Part shown: in pieces, positions 27,694 through 38,003 of the stretch
Position numbering within the stretch: the first letter of the stretch is position 1
How the letters are laid out: the number at the start of each line of letters is the position of its first letter
Assembly (NCBI RefSeq): GCF_029854705.2
Contig: NZ_CP139035.1
Coordinates: forward strand, 1,240,001 to 1,304,000
Direction: 5' to 3'
Source of the DNA: Akkermansia sp. N21116
GTDB lineage: Bacteria; Verrucomicrobiota; Verrucomicrobiia; Verrucomicrobiales; Akkermansiaceae
Length of the DNA: 64,000 bases
Translations under genes and position numbers: made by a program
Notes under the pieces: model-generated
The model's input: the letters and a program-made list of their open reading frames with translations, nothing else
The model's database searches: none
What the model was told of the DNA's origin: nothing

Positions 27694-29940
27694 TTATTCG
27701 AACGAGACTTCGGATTCGGGCGTTTGCTGCAGGTCGCAATCGCCGATGTTCCAGGAACGGGTCGGTGTCACTTGATTGCCGATGATGCGGATGTCCGCGC
27801 AGCGGCGGAAGATGAAGGGCTTTTTGCCCCAGCCTTTGAAGTCGTTGTTGTAGGTGATTTTGTTGTTCTTGAAGAGCAGGTTTTGCGTGGAAATGGCGAA
27901 CAGGAGAGGTACATCGAAAGTATGGAATACATTGTTTTCGATACGTACGTTCCGGTGGTAGTATTCTTTTTGGTTCTGGAGTTGCCGTACCTCGGGATAG
28001 ATAGCGATGACAGCTTCCGTAAACTGGTAGCGGGATGTGAGATTATTGGTGAATGTGTTGTTGCGGATGAGGACGTCTTCGCAGGCTCCGCTTTCGTACC
28101 AACCCTGGGCATCGCCGGCCAGAAGGATGGCGGAGCCGGATGAATGGTCGAAGTTGTTGTTTTCGACGATGACCCTTTTCGGCGTCGTGAACAGGGAACC
28201 CCGGGCACGGTTGTTGCGGACGGTGTTGTTGCGGAAGGTGACGGCCGGGTAGTAGTCTCCGTTTTCGACGGCATCGCCTACCCGGACGTTGGACGGAATA
28301 GGGGTGGTCAGGGTAATCAACACTTCCTCCGTACTGAGTTTGCGGACATGCGCAACTTTGGCTTTCTCTCCGGGCTCCAGCGTCGGTCCGGCGATAAAGC
28401 GAAGCGTTTCTCCGGGCAGGAATACTTCAAAGCCGACGGATTGTCCGTGCATGTATTTGCAGCGGAGCGTTTTGTCGTTGATAATTTCCTGAATGCCAAG
28501 GCAGGTTGAATGGACGTTGATCGCATCGTCCATCATGCCTTCATAGAGGCCGTTTTCAGACAAAATCAAGCCTTTGCAGTTGGAATAATGGGTTGCGTCC
28601 GCACCGGAGGTGGAGACATTGTCGGTTCCCTTGCGGATGAAGACGCCACCTCCGTTGAGGTGGATGTTTTCCGAACGTTGGGCCAACAGAGCCATACCGA
28701 AACTGTGATGGATGGCGACGTTATTGAGAGTCGTGTTTTTAGCGCGGTAGATGACACTGGCCGGATGGGGACGTCCCCAGGTACGGAGTGTCAGAGTATC
28801 TCCGGGAAGGAGGCCTTTGCTCTTCAGATCCCAGCCCTTGAAGAGGATATTGCCTTTTCCAAGATCTTCCACCGAACCTGAATAACCGATGTCGGAGGTA
28901 CCTTCGACAATATGGTTGGTGCCTTTCCGAAAGGCTATGGCGCTGGTAATGACTCCAGTCCAGCCTTCTCCGATGAATTGGATTTTTCCGTCGGAAACTT
29001 GGTAAGGAAAAGCTTTTGGATCAATGGTGGCTTTGAAACCATCGTTCGTGAAGTCATTGATTTTGGCTTCGGAATAGATGGGACGTTCAAAGTCGATGGC
29101 GAGATTATTGACCGTTACGTTGGAACTGTCCATGACCAGCAAGGGCAGCATGGAGCCGTGGAAGACGAAGAGGGAGCCGTTGCCTTCAATCGTGACGTTA
29201 CCCAAATCGGCAAGTGGAACGCCTACCGGGTGGATGACCGGTTGGTCGTGGTTGGAAATATGGAAACTCATGCGTAATGCCTTGTCGGCATAGAAATGGT
29301 ATTCTCCTTTCGGGATGACGAGGGTACGTTTTATCCAGGGTCCTTCCCGCATGGCGGACAAGGCGGCTCTCAATTGTTCTGTCTGATCTTCGCGAATGCC
29401 GGGTTTGAGGCCGAATGCCGATGCATCCACCCTTTCAGGGACAGCGCGGCGTTCTGCCTTGATCCGGCTGAGTTTCCATCGGAGGTTGACCCAGTCGGCA
29501 TGGTCGTTATCGTTGCCGTCCACATCATCGGCCATCAGATAGAGTTTTTTTGCATCAACAGGAACGGTGACTTCAAATGGGGCTGCCGGCATTCCCTTCT
29601 TCATCAAGGGGGATTCCCAAAGGACATTTGTACCGGACATGATGCGGAATCGGACACTGCCGCCTGCTGCTTCATCATCAATGCCGCAGGAGCCGCACAG
29701 AATATCCTTGTATCCCCCCGGGGTGTTAATGGGGATCATGGAGACGGCGTGGGTTCCGATACCTTCCTTGTAAGTTTGTCCGGCAATAGTCAGCGGTTTA
29801 CCTTCAATGGATAGGTTGCGCCGGGTTTCTCCGTAGGCCTGGCGCGTCATGACCAGGTCGGTATCGGATACGACGGGAGGGGTGGCGGCCGTTGCCATGC
29901 CCATGCAAGTGAGAAGCAATATGGTGGATGCGAATTTCAT
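27694..29940 (-). CDS. GH110 alpha-1,3-galactosidase with NPCBM/CBM51 domain
   Basis: A 748-residue exported protein with signal peptide (about 1-19), an N-terminal NPCBM/CBM51-type sandwich (about 20-160; EGIGTHAVSMIPI and KKLYLMADDVDGNDNDHADW) and a right-handed parallel beta-helix. The helix carries the GH110 hallmark EGMMDDAINVHS at 467-478, a region rich in acidic residues at the active site. GH110 enzymes remove terminal alpha-1,3-galactose, for instance from blood-group B or linear alpha-Gal epitopes on mucin. The CBM51 would bind galactose-containing blood-group sugars. It follows the thioredoxin gene by 26 bp and has its own terminator. Confidence 0.9.
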   Translation of the reverse strand: MKFASTILLLTCMGMATAATPPVVSDTDLVMTRQAYGETRRNLSIEGKPLTIAGQTYKEGIGTHAVSMIPINTPGGYKDILCGSCGIDDEAAGGSVRFRIMSGTNVLWESPLMKKGMPAAPFEVTVPVDAKKLYLMADDVDGNDNDHADWVNLRWKLSRIKAERRAVPERVDASAFGLKPGIREDQTEQLRAALSAMREGPWIKRTLVIPKGEYHFYADKALRMSFHISNHDQPVIHPVGVPLADLGNVTIEGNGSLFVFHGSMLPLLVMDSSNVTVNNLAIDFERPIYSEAKINDFTNDGFKATIDPKAFPYQVSDGKIQFIGEGWTGVITSAIAFRKGTNHIVEGTSDIGYSGSVEDLGKGNILFKGWDLKSKGLLPGDTLTLRTWGRPHPASVIYRAKNTTLNNVAIHHSFGMALLAQRSENIHLNGGGVFIRKGTDNVSTSGADATHYSNCKGLILSENGLYEGMMDDAINVHSTCLGIQEIINDKTLRCKYMHGQSVGFEVFLPGETLRFIAGPTLEPGEKAKVAHVRKLSTEEVLITLTTPIPSNVRVGDAVENGDYYPAVTFRNNTVRNNRARGSLFTTPKRVIVENNNFDHSSGSAILLAGDAQGWYESGACEDVLIRNNTFTNNLTSRYQFTEAVIAIYPEVRQLQNQKEYYHRNVRIENNVFHTFDVPLLFAISTQNLLFKNNKITYNNDFKGWGKKPFIFRRCADIRIIGNQVTPTRSWNIGDCDLQQTPESEVSFE

Positions 29941-29966
29941 AAAAGAAGCGAGGGAAAAATGTGAAG

Positions 29967-30932
29967 TTATTGCAGTGTTGCGGCGGGAATGGCATTGATC
30001 ACTCTCCTGCCTCCCGTTTGCTCCAATTCTTTTTTGATTTTTTCGGCAGTTTGCCCTTCTTCGGAAGCCGGGTCGACAGCAATGATGGCATCGAGGTCTT
30101 TTTTATAAAGTTCGGTGGCTTCCTTCTGGCGTGCCCGGAAGGAACCAATGGCCATGGGGATCATGATTTGTTGACGGATGCAGGGCTCCAGATCTTCCCG
30201 CTTCAGCATGGTTTTCAGAGCTTCTTCGATTTTGACGAGGTCCGTTTTATTGTCTTTGTAGATGGTCATGATTTCCTTGCGCTGGGAGATAATACGTTCC
30301 TTGCGGGCGGTATCGGCTTTGAACTGACAGGTATCTTCAGGATCGGACTTTTCGATTTCAGCGATGACTTCGCCGTAGAATGGAGCCCAGAGGCTGGAGT
30401 CCATCGTTTTTAATCCATCATAAAGAGCGGCGGCTTTTTCTTTTCCGGAAAGGGATCGGGCACGGGCGAATGCTTCGTCGCGTTTGATTTTACCTTGATC
30501 CCAGGATTCTGCCGCCTTGATGAACTCGGCCGGTTTCAGGGGGGCTCCTACGCTCTTGGCGTAGGGCAGTCCGTCCTTGTCGGTCATGACGATGGAAGGG
30601 TATCCGGTGATACCCATTTTTTGAGCTAGCTCCCTGTTGACCTCTTGCTGGTTTTCAGGAAGAGGTTTCTTGCGGGGGAAGTCCAGCTCGAGGAAGATAT
30701 ACTTGTCTGCCAGGGCTTGTTCGAATTCCGGCGAGCTGAGGACATCCTTGTGGAGGATTTTGCAGAAACCGCACCAATCGGAACCTGTAAATTCAATCAT
30801 GACGGGTTTGCCCGTCTCTGCAGCTTTTGCATAGGCTTCATCCGGGGTGGTGAGCCAGGTAATTTCAGCGGCGGCAGGCAGGACGGCTGCTGCAACGGCT
30901 AGAATGGCGCTTCTGATGGCGATGGATTTCAT
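29967..30932 (-). CDS. Periplasmic thioredoxin-family protein
   Basis: A 321-residue exported protein: signal peptide about 1-22, then a thioredoxin domain with the redox motif WCGFC (C54, C57) and the cis-Pro loop GITGYPSIVMTDKDG. A helical region of about 160 residues (KRDEAFARARSLSGKEKAAAL onward, quoted in part) follows and ends in DPASEEGQTAEKIKKELE. It is likely a disulfide reductase or isomerase in the periplasm. The architecture matches the CxxC-less protein at 26724-27602, so they appear to be paralogs flanking GH110. The gene lies between the DJ-1 gene (49 bp) and GH110 (26 bp) and may support folding of the exported hydrolase. Confidence 0.85.
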   Translation of the reverse strand: MKSIAIRSAILAVAAAVLPAAAEITWLTTPDEAYAKAAETGKPVMIEFTGSDWCGFCKILHKDVLSSPEFEQALADKYIFLELDFPRKKPLPENQQEVNRELAQKMGITGYPSIVMTDKDGLPYAKSVGAPLKPAEFIKAAESWDQGKIKRDEAFARARSLSGKEKAAALYDGLKTMDSSLWAPFYGEVIAEIEKSDPEDTCQFKADTARKERIISQRKEIMTIYKDNKTDLVKIEEALKTMLKREDLEPCIRQQIMIPMAIGSFRARQKEATELYKKDLDAIIAVDPASEEGQTAEKIKKELEQTGGRRVINAIPAATLQ

Positions 30933-30981
30933 GATAGAAATATGGGAAGGACTTTGAAGTGATTGGGCGGCCGGTGGAAAA

Positions 30982-31551
30982 TTAGTCTTTGGACGGGCAA
31001 CCGTAGATCATGCCTTTTTTGAGAGCTGCGACTTCTTCGGTTTTGCCGAAGTATTCCCCCAGGGCGTAGCCGAATGCCATGGCGGAACCAGGACCGTTGG
31101 CCGTGAGAATTTTGCCGTCGATGGTGACGCGGTCCGGCATGATCGTGGCACCGGCAGCCCGGATTTCGTCATGAACGGCTTGATCGGGATAGGCGGAAAC
31201 TTTTTTGCCGGACAGGATACCGGCTTTAGCCAAGGCGATTGGGGCGGCACAGATAGCGGCAACCGTTTTGCCGGAGGAGTATGCCTGGCTGATCAGGGCA
31301 GTAACGGCGAGCATGTCGCGCATGAACCAGGAACCGGGGCCCCCCGGCAGGATGAGAGCTTCCATGTCGTCCAAAGAGATTTTGGAAAGAGTGGTATCGG
31401 TCAGTACCGTTATGTTGTGGGCGCCCTTGACTTCCCGGCTTTCGATGCCGGCTGTGACAACGTCAAATCCAAGGCGGCGCAGAATATCGACGGGTGCGGA
31501 AAATTCGATTTCTTCAAATCCGGGAGCAACAAGAACGACGAGTTTTTTCAT
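30982..31551 (-). CDS. DJ-1/PfpI family protein
   Basis: A 189-residue DJ-1/YajL-like protein. The nucleophile elbow AAICAAP places the reactive cysteine at C101, and the supporting glutamate is E16 in GFEEIEFSAP, as in human DJ-1 (C106, E18). LILPGGPG at 67-74 is the family oxyanion loop. The DJ-1 group includes chaperone, glyoxalase III and deglycase-type activities, and the sequence does not decide between them. No signal peptide is seen, so it is cytoplasmic. It is first of a probable DJ-1, thioredoxin, GH110 unit. Confidence 0.9.
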   Translation of the reverse strand: MKKLVVLVAPGFEEIEFSAPVDILRRLGFDVVTAGIESREVKGAHNITVLTDTTLSKISLDDMEALILPGGPGSWFMRDMLAVTALISQAYSSGKTVAAICAAPIALAKAGILSGKKVSAYPDQAVHDEIRAAGATIMPDRVTIDGKILTANGPGSAMAFGYALGEYFGKTEEVAALKKGMIYGCPSKD

Positions 31552-31639
31552 ATACCGTAGACTAGGGTAGAATCCTCTCTATTCCAAGAGAGAATCAAGC
31601 GAAGGTTAGACATGCAGGCCGAATGATGTTTCCGGCATG

Positions 31640-31682
31640 AAAAGAGAATCCCCTCTTCCTTTGCTGTCAAGGAAGAGGGGAT
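31640..31682 (-). terminator. Terminator hairpin after sdhB
   Basis: Arms 31648-31661 and 31669-31682 form a perfect 14-bp stem with a 7-base loop. It starts 26 bp past the sdhB stop. The following tract on the minus strand is only moderately T-rich (plus-strand AAAAGAGA), so termination may be incomplete. Confidence 0.85.
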
Positions 31683-31707
31683 CTGCAAATGGATATGTGA
31701 ATGCTCC

Positions 31708-32475
31708 TTACGGACGGATGCCTTCTTTGGCGCAGGCAATCATATACTCGCGGTTGAGGCGGGCAATGTTATCGACGCTGATGCCCTTCGGGCAGGCGGC
31801 TTCACATTCGTAGAGATTGGTGCAGTTGCCGAAGCCTTCGGCTTCAAACTGCTTCATCATGTTCAGCACGCGGCGCGTACGTTCCGGATGACCTTGCGGA
31901 AGCAGGGCAAGCTGGGACACTTTTGCCGAGGTGAAGAGCATGGCGGAGGAGTTCTTGCAGGAGGCAACGCAAGCGCCGCAACCAATGCAGGCGGCGGAGT
32001 CGAATGCTTCGTCGGAGAGGTGTTTCTCGATCGGAATGTTGTTGGCATTCGGAGCGGAGCCCGTACGGACGTCGATGTAACCGCCGGCGGCAATAATACG
32101 GTCCAGGGCGCTACGGTCGACGACGAGGTCGCGGAGGATCGGGAATGCCTTCGCGCGGAAGGGTTCAATCCAGATGGTATCGCCGTCCTTGAATTTGCGC
32201 ATGTGGAGCTGGCAGGTCGTAACCTTGCGTTCGGGGCCGTGAGGCACACCGTTGATTGTCAGGGAGCACATGCCGCAGATACCTTCCCGACAGTCATGGT
32301 CGAAATGGATCGGCTCTCCGCCATCGTTGACGATACCTTCGTTAACGATGTCGAGCATTTCCAGGAAGGAGCAATCTTCGGGAATGTCCTTGGCTGCGTA
32401 GGTCTCAATGCGGCCTTTTGCCTGGGCGTTTTCCTGGCGCCAGACTTTGAGCGTGAGATTAAGGGTTTTAGCCAT
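31708..32475 (-). CDS. sdhB: Succinate dehydrogenase/fumarate reductase iron-sulfur subunit
   Basis: This subunit carries electrons between the flavoprotein and the membrane quinone. Three cluster motifs are visible in its 255 residues: the [2Fe-2S] ligands in [15 protein letters not shown] plus a later Cys in KVTTCQLHM, and two C-terminal cluster motifs [11 protein letters not shown] and [14 protein letters not shown]. The sequence style is that of the Bacteroidetes, Chlorobi and epsilon-proteobacterial (type B) enzymes. Last of the sdhC-sdhA-sdhB unit, 36 bp after sdhA. Direction in vivo (succinate oxidation or fumarate reduction) cannot be told from sequence; in a gut anaerobe fumarate reduction is likely. 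Confidence 0.95.
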   Translation of the reverse strand: MAKTLNLTLKVWRQENAQAKGRIETYAAKDIPEDCSFLEMLDIVNEGIVNDGGEPIHFDHDCREGICGMCSLTINGVPHGPERKVTTCQLHMRKFKDGDTIWIEPFRAKAFPILRDLVVDRSALDRIIAAGGYIDVRTGSAPNANNIPIEKHLSDEAFDSAACIGCGACVASCKNSSAMLFTSAKVSQLALLPQGHPERTRRVLNMMKQFEAEGFGNCTNLYECEAACPKGISVDNIARLNREYMIACAKEGIRP

Positions 32476-32511
32476 GGTAAATCTTTTCTCTGTAAATGGT
32501 TCTCGTGTTGC

Positions 32512-34470
32512 TTACTTGTAGCTGCGGACGGCCAGGTGGACGTTATCGAACGTGAGCATTTCCTTGTGCAGGATAGGCAGTTGATCGACTCCGTTGAATT
32601 CCCAGGCGGCGACGTAGGCGTAGTCCTTGTCGTTACGAAGGGCTTCACCGTCTTCAGTCTGGTATTCGGAACGGAAGTGACCGCCGCAGGACTCGTTGCG
32701 GTGCAGGGCATCATAGCACATCAGCTGGGCGAATTCGAGGAAGTCGGCCAAGCGGTCGGCTTTTTCGAGTTCGGCGTTGATGCCGGTAGCGCTGCCGGGG
32801 ATACGGACATTCTTCCAGAAGGCTTCGCGGATCTTGGGGATCTCTTCGATAGCCTTCATGAGGGATTCCTTGGTACGGGCCATACCGCAGTTTTCCCAAA
32901 GGATGAGGCCGAGTTCGCGGTGGAAGGAATCCACGGTGCGGTTGCCCTTGACGGACATGAGTTTTTCGATGCGATCCTTGACTTCTTTTTCCACAACGGC
33001 GAATTCCGGGGAGGCCGTGGTAACGGCTCCGGGCTTGGTATTGGCCAGATAGGCGGGAAGCGTGGTCGGGATTACGAAGTAACCGTCGGCCAGACCCTGC
33101 ATGAGGGCGGAAGCACCGAGGCGGTTGGCTCCGTGATCGGAGAAGTTGGCTTCACCGAGGACATGCAGGCCGGGGATGTTGGACATCAGGTTGTAGTCAA
33201 CCCAGAGACCGCCCATCGTGTAGTGCACGGCGGGATAGATCATCATCGGGGTTTCGTACGGGTTTTCGTCCGTGATCTCGTGGTACATGTCAAACAGGTT
33301 GCCGTACTGGTCGGCGATCTTCTCCTTGCCGACGCGGTTGATGGCATCCTTGAAGTCGAGGTACACGCCGAGACCGGTTACGGCAACGCCGCGACCGTCG
33401 TCGCATTGTTCCTTGGCGGCACGGGAGGATATGTCACGCGGGGCCAGGTTGCCGAAGGAGGGATATTTGCGTTCCAGATAATAGTCGCGTTCGCTGTCCG
33501 GCACATCGATAGGCTTGATTTCCTTGCGGCGCAGCTTTTCGGCGGTTTCGCGGGATTTGGGTACCCAAACGCGACCGTCGTTGCGGAGCGATTCCGACAT
33601 GAGAGTCAGTTTGGACTGGTAGTCGCCCTTGACCGGGATGCAGGTCGGGTGGATCTGAGTGTAGCAAGGGTTGGCAAAGAAGGCTCCGCGTCGGTAGGCC
33701 TTGTAAGCGGCGGTGACGTTGCAGCCCATAGCGTTGGTGGACAGGAAGAAAACGTTTCCATAGCCGCCGGTGGCGAGCAGGACGCAGTCGCCGGCGTAGG
33801 ATTCGATTTCGCCCGTGACGAGGTTGCGGCAGACGATGCCTTTGGCTTCGCCGTCAACGAGGACGAGATCCTGCATTTCGCGACGGGGGTACATCGTGAC
33901 GGATCCCTTGGCTACTTCTTTTTCCAGGGCCTGGTAGGCGCCGAGAAGGAGCTGCTGACCGGTCTGACCGCGGGAGTAGAAGGTTCTCTTCAATTGGGCG
34001 CCGCCGAAGGAGCGGTTGTCCAGAAGACCGCCGTATTCACGACCGAAGGGAACGCCTTGGGCGACGCATTGGTCAATGATGTTGGAGGAAACTTCGGCGA
34101 GGCGATACACGTTGGCTTCACGGGCGCGGAAGTCGCCACCCTTGACGGTATCGTAGAACAGACGATATACGGAGTCGCCGTCGTTCTGGTAATTCTTGGC
34201 TGCGTTGATTCCGCCCTGGGCCGCAATGGAGTGGGCTCGGCGGGGGCTGTCCTGATAGCAGAAACACTTGACGTTGTACCCGAGTTCTCCAAGCGTCGCT
34301 GCGGCGGAGCCGCCGGCAAGTCCGGATCCGACGATCAGGATGGTGTATTTACGCTTGTTGTTGGGGTTGATGAGCTTGGTTTCAAGCTTGCATTTGGTCC
34401 ACTTGTCCTGAATCGGGCCGGCGGGAATTTTTGCATCCGGCATCCAGTCGCTTGTAGGAAAATCAATCAT
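32512..34470 (-). CDS. sdhA: Succinate dehydrogenase/fumarate reductase flavoprotein subunit
   Basis: The 652-residue catalytic flavoprotein. The FAD dinucleotide loop is [13 protein letters not shown] at 48-60. Covalent FAD attachment is expected at H80 in [15 protein letters not shown]. The substrate-site segments [15 protein letters not shown] and the capping-domain [16 protein letters not shown] are intact, as is [18 protein letters not shown] for FAD. It is about 60 residues longer than E. coli SdhA, as usual for type B enzymes. It is the middle gene of the operon, 21 bp after sdhC. Confidence 0.96.
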   Translation of the reverse strand: MIDFPTSDWMPDAKIPAGPIQDKWTKCKLETKLINPNNKRKYTILIVGSGLAGGSAAATLGELGYNVKCFCYQDSPRRAHSIAAQGGINAAKNYQNDGDSVYRLFYDTVKGGDFRAREANVYRLAEVSSNIIDQCVAQGVPFGREYGGLLDNRSFGGAQLKRTFYSRGQTGQQLLLGAYQALEKEVAKGSVTMYPRREMQDLVLVDGEAKGIVCRNLVTGEIESYAGDCVLLATGGYGNVFFLSTNAMGCNVTAAYKAYRRGAFFANPCYTQIHPTCIPVKGDYQSKLTLMSESLRNDGRVWVPKSRETAEKLRRKEIKPIDVPDSERDYYLERKYPSFGNLAPRDISSRAAKEQCDDGRGVAVTGLGVYLDFKDAINRVGKEKIADQYGNLFDMYHEITDENPYETPMMIYPAVHYTMGGLWVDYNLMSNIPGLHVLGEANFSDHGANRLGASALMQGLADGYFVIPTTLPAYLANTKPGAVTTASPEFAVVEKEVKDRIEKLMSVKGNRTVDSFHRELGLILWENCGMARTKESLMKAIEEIPKIREAFWKNVRIPGSATGINAELEKADRLADFLEFAQLMCYDALHRNESCGGHFRSEYQTEDGEALRNDKDYAYVAAWEFNGVDQLPILHKEMLTFDNVHLAVRSYK

Positions 34471-34491
34471 GGCTGTGTCGTGAGTTGAAAA

Positions 34492-35208
34492 TTACTTGAT
34501 AAGGCCGAGGAGGATGGCAACCGGGATGGAGGCAAACCCTGCGCAGATGACGAATGCGTAACAGATGGCGATGAAGTTGTAGAAAGGACGGATCTTTCTG
34601 GAGTTCAGCCCCAGTGTCTGGAAGATGGACTGCACGCCGTGGCGCAGGTGGGAGAAGAGCATGACGACGGCCAGAATATAGAATCCGGAGATCCATACGT
34701 TGCTGAAGCCTTCCACGATCATCTTATGGACATCCCAGGTTTCCGTTCCTGCCAGTGAACCTGTCTGGAACACATATTGGAAGTCGGCGGGATTCAGATT
34801 GACGCGCACCGTGTACTGCAACAGGTGGTATACGACGAATACGAGGATCGTTAAACCTGTATACACCATGTAGCGGGAGGAAATCGTTGCCGCGATCGTG
34901 TTCTTGAACTGGTAGGGATCGTTGCCGCGCGCCGCCCTGTTTTCCAATTTCAACTGGAGTGTCAGGCAGATGTGGATCAGGAAGATTACCAACAGTCCGA
35001 GACGAATGCCCCACAGTGCCGCTTCCGGCATGGAGTGCAAGCCATAGGCATACATGTTGATGGCGTCTGGTGCCCCGTAGATTAATAAGTTTCCGACCAG
35101 GTGTCCGGCAAGGAATAGTACTAACGACAATCCCGTCAAAGCCACAATAATTTTGCGGCCGATAGAGGATGTCACAAATGTGCAGGCTGTCTTTACTAGT
35201 GCATTCAT
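34492..35208 (-). CDS. sdhC: Succinate dehydrogenase/fumarate reductase cytochrome b subunit
   Basis: A 238-residue membrane anchor with five predicted helices, the single-polypeptide di-heme arrangement of Bacillus SdhC and Wolinella FrdC. Candidate heme-ligand histidines sit in LFLAGHLVGN, IFLIHICLTLQ, FVVYHLLQYT and LFSHLRHGVQS. It transfers electrons between SdhB and menaquinone. It is first of the three-gene unit, with a 159-bp upstream region before the cstA stop that must hold the promoter; I could not define it precisely. Confidence 0.93.
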   Translation of the reverse strand: MNALVKTACTFVTSSIGRKIIVALTGLSLVLFLAGHLVGNLLIYGAPDAINMYAYGLHSMPEAALWGIRLGLLVIFLIHICLTLQLKLENRAARGNDPYQFKNTIAATISSRYMVYTGLTILVFVVYHLLQYTVRVNLNPADFQYVFQTGSLAGTETWDVHKMIVEGFSNVWISGFYILAVVMLFSHLRHGVQSIFQTLGLNSRKIRPFYNFIAICYAFVICAGFASIPVAILLGLIK

Positions 35209-35367
35209 AGGCGCTTTAGCAAGTGCGTATCGAAGGACATACCCTCATGGAGGACGCATGGCAAGCGCCGAGTTGCCTGGAGGAAACTTTTATGCTCTAG
35301 ATAAAAATGATTCCAAATTATTTGCTCGAAATGACCGAATTGGTACGGTGAATTTCTGAAAAACTCT

Positions 35368-36807
35368 TTAGAAACGGCTGCGGAAATGAGAACGGCGGTG
35401 CGGGGTGACCCTCTTGATGAGTACGGGAACGAGTGCCAGGGAGACGCACCAGCCGATGACCATGGAGATGCCGTGCGGAAAACCGAGGCAGATTTTATCC
35501 GTCAGAAGATATGTGATACAGACTGCCGTCAGGAATACTCCGGGAACCGTGGCGTACCAGTGGACTCTGCCGCTTCGTCGGAGGAATACGGCAATACTCC
35601 ACAGGGTGAAGCATGCAATACATTGGTTGAACCAGCCGAAGTAGCGCCAGATGGTGTCGAAACTGAGCTGAGTCATGACGAGGCAGATGGCCAGCAGCGG
35701 GATGGCGATGGTCAGGCGGGGAGCTATGCTCTTCTGGGAGACATGCAGGGCATCCGCAATCATGAGCCGGGCGCTGCGCAGGGCTGTGTCGCCCGAGGTT
35801 ATGGGAAGGACGACGACGCCTAGAATGGCGAGGATGCTGCCCGTATGACCGAGCATGGAATTGGAAGAATCAAAGACGACTTTGCTGGCACTTCCCGCTT
35901 TGATCGCCTCATTCATGGCCTCTGGCGATTGGTAGAAGGTAAGCCCCACGGCGCACCAGATCAGGGCGATGATGCCTTCGGTAATCATGGGGCCGTAGAA
36001 AACGGCACGGCCCTGGCGTTCCGATTTGATGCAGCGCGCCATCATCGGGGACTGGGTGGCGTGGAATCCGCTGATGGCTCCACAGGCAATGGTGATGAAA
36101 AGCATGGGCCAGACGGGAAGGCCGGCCGGGTGCGTTCCGAAGGAGATGGTGCACTCCGGAATGATCTCGGAGCCACAGAAGAAAAGAGCTCCGAACATGG
36201 ATCCCGCCATCAGGATCAGGCAGATGGCGAAAAGCGGGTAGATGCGCCCGATGAGGGCATCGATCGGCAGGATGGTGGCGGCAAAGTAGTAAAAGAAGAT
36301 AAGTCCGGCCCATACGGGCATGCTCATGCCGGTCATGTTGGACAGGAGCTGGGCCGGGCCGGTGGCAAAGACGACGCCGACCAGGATGATGAGGATGATG
36401 CAGAGGTAGCGGATGATTTGCCTGGAGGAGTTGCCCAGGTACTTGCCGATCAGTTCCGGAAGGCTCATGCCTCCGTGCCGCAGGGACATCATACCGGAAA
36501 AATAGTCGTGGACGGCTCCGCCCAGGATACAGCCGAAGGTGATCCAGAGCATGGCGACAGGACCGTACAGGGCGCCCAGGATGGCTCCGTACACAGGGCC
36601 GAGCCCCGCAATGTTCAGAAGCTGGATCAAGAAAATCTTCCACGCGGGCAACACCATGAAGTCGACCCCGTCGGGTGAGGCCACGGCAGGCGTCAGTCTT
36701 TTGTCGCTGGGGCGGAAGACCCGCTCCATCAACTTTCCGTATGTGAAATACCCGGTGATGAGCAGAGCAAAGCAGAGTAGAAAATAGAAGGTGCCGTTGA
36801 TGTGCAT
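35368..36807 (-). CDS. cstA: CstA-family peptide/pyruvate transporter, short form
   Basis: A 479-residue polytopic membrane protein of the CstA family. Family segments are FLIQLLNIAGLGPVYGAILGALYGP (in parts), LGGAVHDYFSGMMSLRHGG, GAISGFHATQSPMMARCIK and SGDTALRSARLMIAD. E. coli CstA has about 700 residues; this is the shorter form that lacks the long C-terminal extension and is common in anaerobes. CstA relatives import peptides or pyruvate during starvation. It stands alone between gpmA-ldhA and sdhC. Confidence 0.88.
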   Translation of the reverse strand: MHINGTFYFLLCFALLITGYFTYGKLMERVFRPSDKRLTPAVASPDGVDFMVLPAWKIFLIQLLNIAGLGPVYGAILGALYGPVAMLWITFGCILGGAVHDYFSGMMSLRHGGMSLPELIGKYLGNSSRQIIRYLCIILIILVGVVFATGPAQLLSNMTGMSMPVWAGLIFFYYFAATILPIDALIGRIYPLFAICLILMAGSMFGALFFCGSEIIPECTISFGTHPAGLPVWPMLFITIACGAISGFHATQSPMMARCIKSERQGRAVFYGPMITEGIIALIWCAVGLTFYQSPEAMNEAIKAGSASKVVFDSSNSMLGHTGSILAILGVVVLPITSGDTALRSARLMIADALHVSQKSIAPRLTIAIPLLAICLVMTQLSFDTIWRYFGWFNQCIACFTLWSIAVFLRRSGRVHWYATVPGVFLTAVCITYLLTDKICLGFPHGISMVIGWCVSLALVPVLIKRVTPHRRSHFRSRF

Positions 36808-36971
36808 GGAGTGAGCCGGGTTGCTGGGAACCGGAGAATCCGGGGCAGGTTAGTAGCCGTATTTCCGCATTGCAAGCAAAAATGTCCGGACAATGTTATC
36901 CTAACATGCTGAAATAAAACGGGCATTGATTCCGGCCCGCCATGGGGGACTATGGAATGGCTGTCGGAAGA

Positions 36972-37982
36972 CTAGGTTCCGGATGTGACAAGGTTGGCGA
37001 GAGGCTTTTCTTGAATAAAATCACTGATATTCTGGAGAGTAATGTCGGCGATGTTGTGAAGGGCTTCCTGCGTCAGGAAACCCTGGTGGGAGGTTACGAT
37101 GACATTGTTGAAGGAAAGCAAGCGGGCAAGAGTGTCGTCGTCAATGATTTTATCGGACTTGTCTTCGTAGAAATAGTCTCCTTCTTCTTCGTAGACGTCG
37201 AGACCGGCAGAACCGATTTTTCCGGATTTCAATCCGTCGATCAAGATATCGGTATGGATGAGTTTTCCTCGTCCGGTATTGATGATCATCACTCCGTCTT
37301 TCATGTTGGAAATGGCGCTGCTATCGATCAAGTAACGTGTCTGGTCGGTCAGCGGACAGTGCAGGGAGATGATGTCTGCTCCGGCATATAATTCATCCAG
37401 GCTCGTGTAACGGAAACCTTCCGCCCGGGCGTAGGATTCGTCGGGAAAGGGGTCGTAGGCGAGGATGTTCATGCCAAATCCTTTCAGGATACGGATGACG
37501 ATGCGGGCGATCTTGCCGGTACCGATGATTCCTGCCGTTTTAGCGTTCATGTCGAACCCCATGAGGCCATGAAGCGAAAAGTTTCCGTCGCGAGTCCGCC
37601 AATAGGCCCGATGTATTTTGCGGTTGAGGGATAACATGAGCGCTACGGCATGTTCGGCAACGGCATAAGGAGAATATTGAGGTACTCGCACAACGGGTAA
37701 TCCGTTGTCGGCGGCGGCGTGGAGATCCACGTTATTGAAGCCGGCGCAACGCAGGGCCAGCAACCGGACTCCGTTGTTTCGCAGGGCGGCGATGATTTCT
37801 GCATCGGCAATATCGTTGACAAAGATGCAGACGGCATCCATGCCCTGGGTCAGGGCAATGGTGTTCATGTTCAAAGTTCCTTTGAAATAACGGAGATCGA
37901 AGCCGAACTGTTTGTTGGATATATCGAAAAACCGTATATCGTAAGGCTTGACGCTGAAGAAAGCTGTTTTGACCGGATTCAT
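36972..37982 (-). CDS. ldhA: D-lactate dehydrogenase (2-hydroxyacid dehydrogenase family)
   Basis: A 336-residue NAD-dependent D-2-hydroxyacid dehydrogenase, closest in style to fermentative LdhA. Elements: N-terminal FFSVKPYDIRFFD, RCAGFNNVDL, the NAD loop GIIGTGKIARI, the catalytic arginine in NTGRGKLIHTD, glutamate in LDVYEEEGDYFYED and histidine in VTSHQGFLTQEAL. It reduces pyruvate to D-lactate to regenerate NAD+. It is 21 bp downstream of gpmA, so a glycolytic-fermentative two-gene operon is likely. Confidence 0.93.
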   Translation of the reverse strand: MNPVKTAFFSVKPYDIRFFDISNKQFGFDLRYFKGTLNMNTIALTQGMDAVCIFVNDIADAEIIAALRNNGVRLLALRCAGFNNVDLHAAADNGLPVVRVPQYSPYAVAEHAVALMLSLNRKIHRAYWRTRDGNFSLHGLMGFDMNAKTAGIIGTGKIARIVIRILKGFGMNILAYDPFPDESYARAEGFRYTSLDELYAGADIISLHCPLTDQTRYLIDSSAISNMKDGVMIINTGRGKLIHTDILIDGLKSGKIGSAGLDVYEEEGDYFYEDKSDKIIDDDTLARLLSFNNVIVTSHQGFLTQEALHNIADITLQNISDFIQEKPLANLVTSGT

Positions 37983-38003
37983 GGTGCGTGCGGCAGGGGG
38001 GGC

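Noticed and set aside
31888-34488. An 866-codon open frame antisense to sdhA and sdhB
   Set aside because: It mirrors the codon structure of the GC-rich sdh genes on the other strand and shows no domain. The sdh proteins are unmistakable, so this is a shadow.
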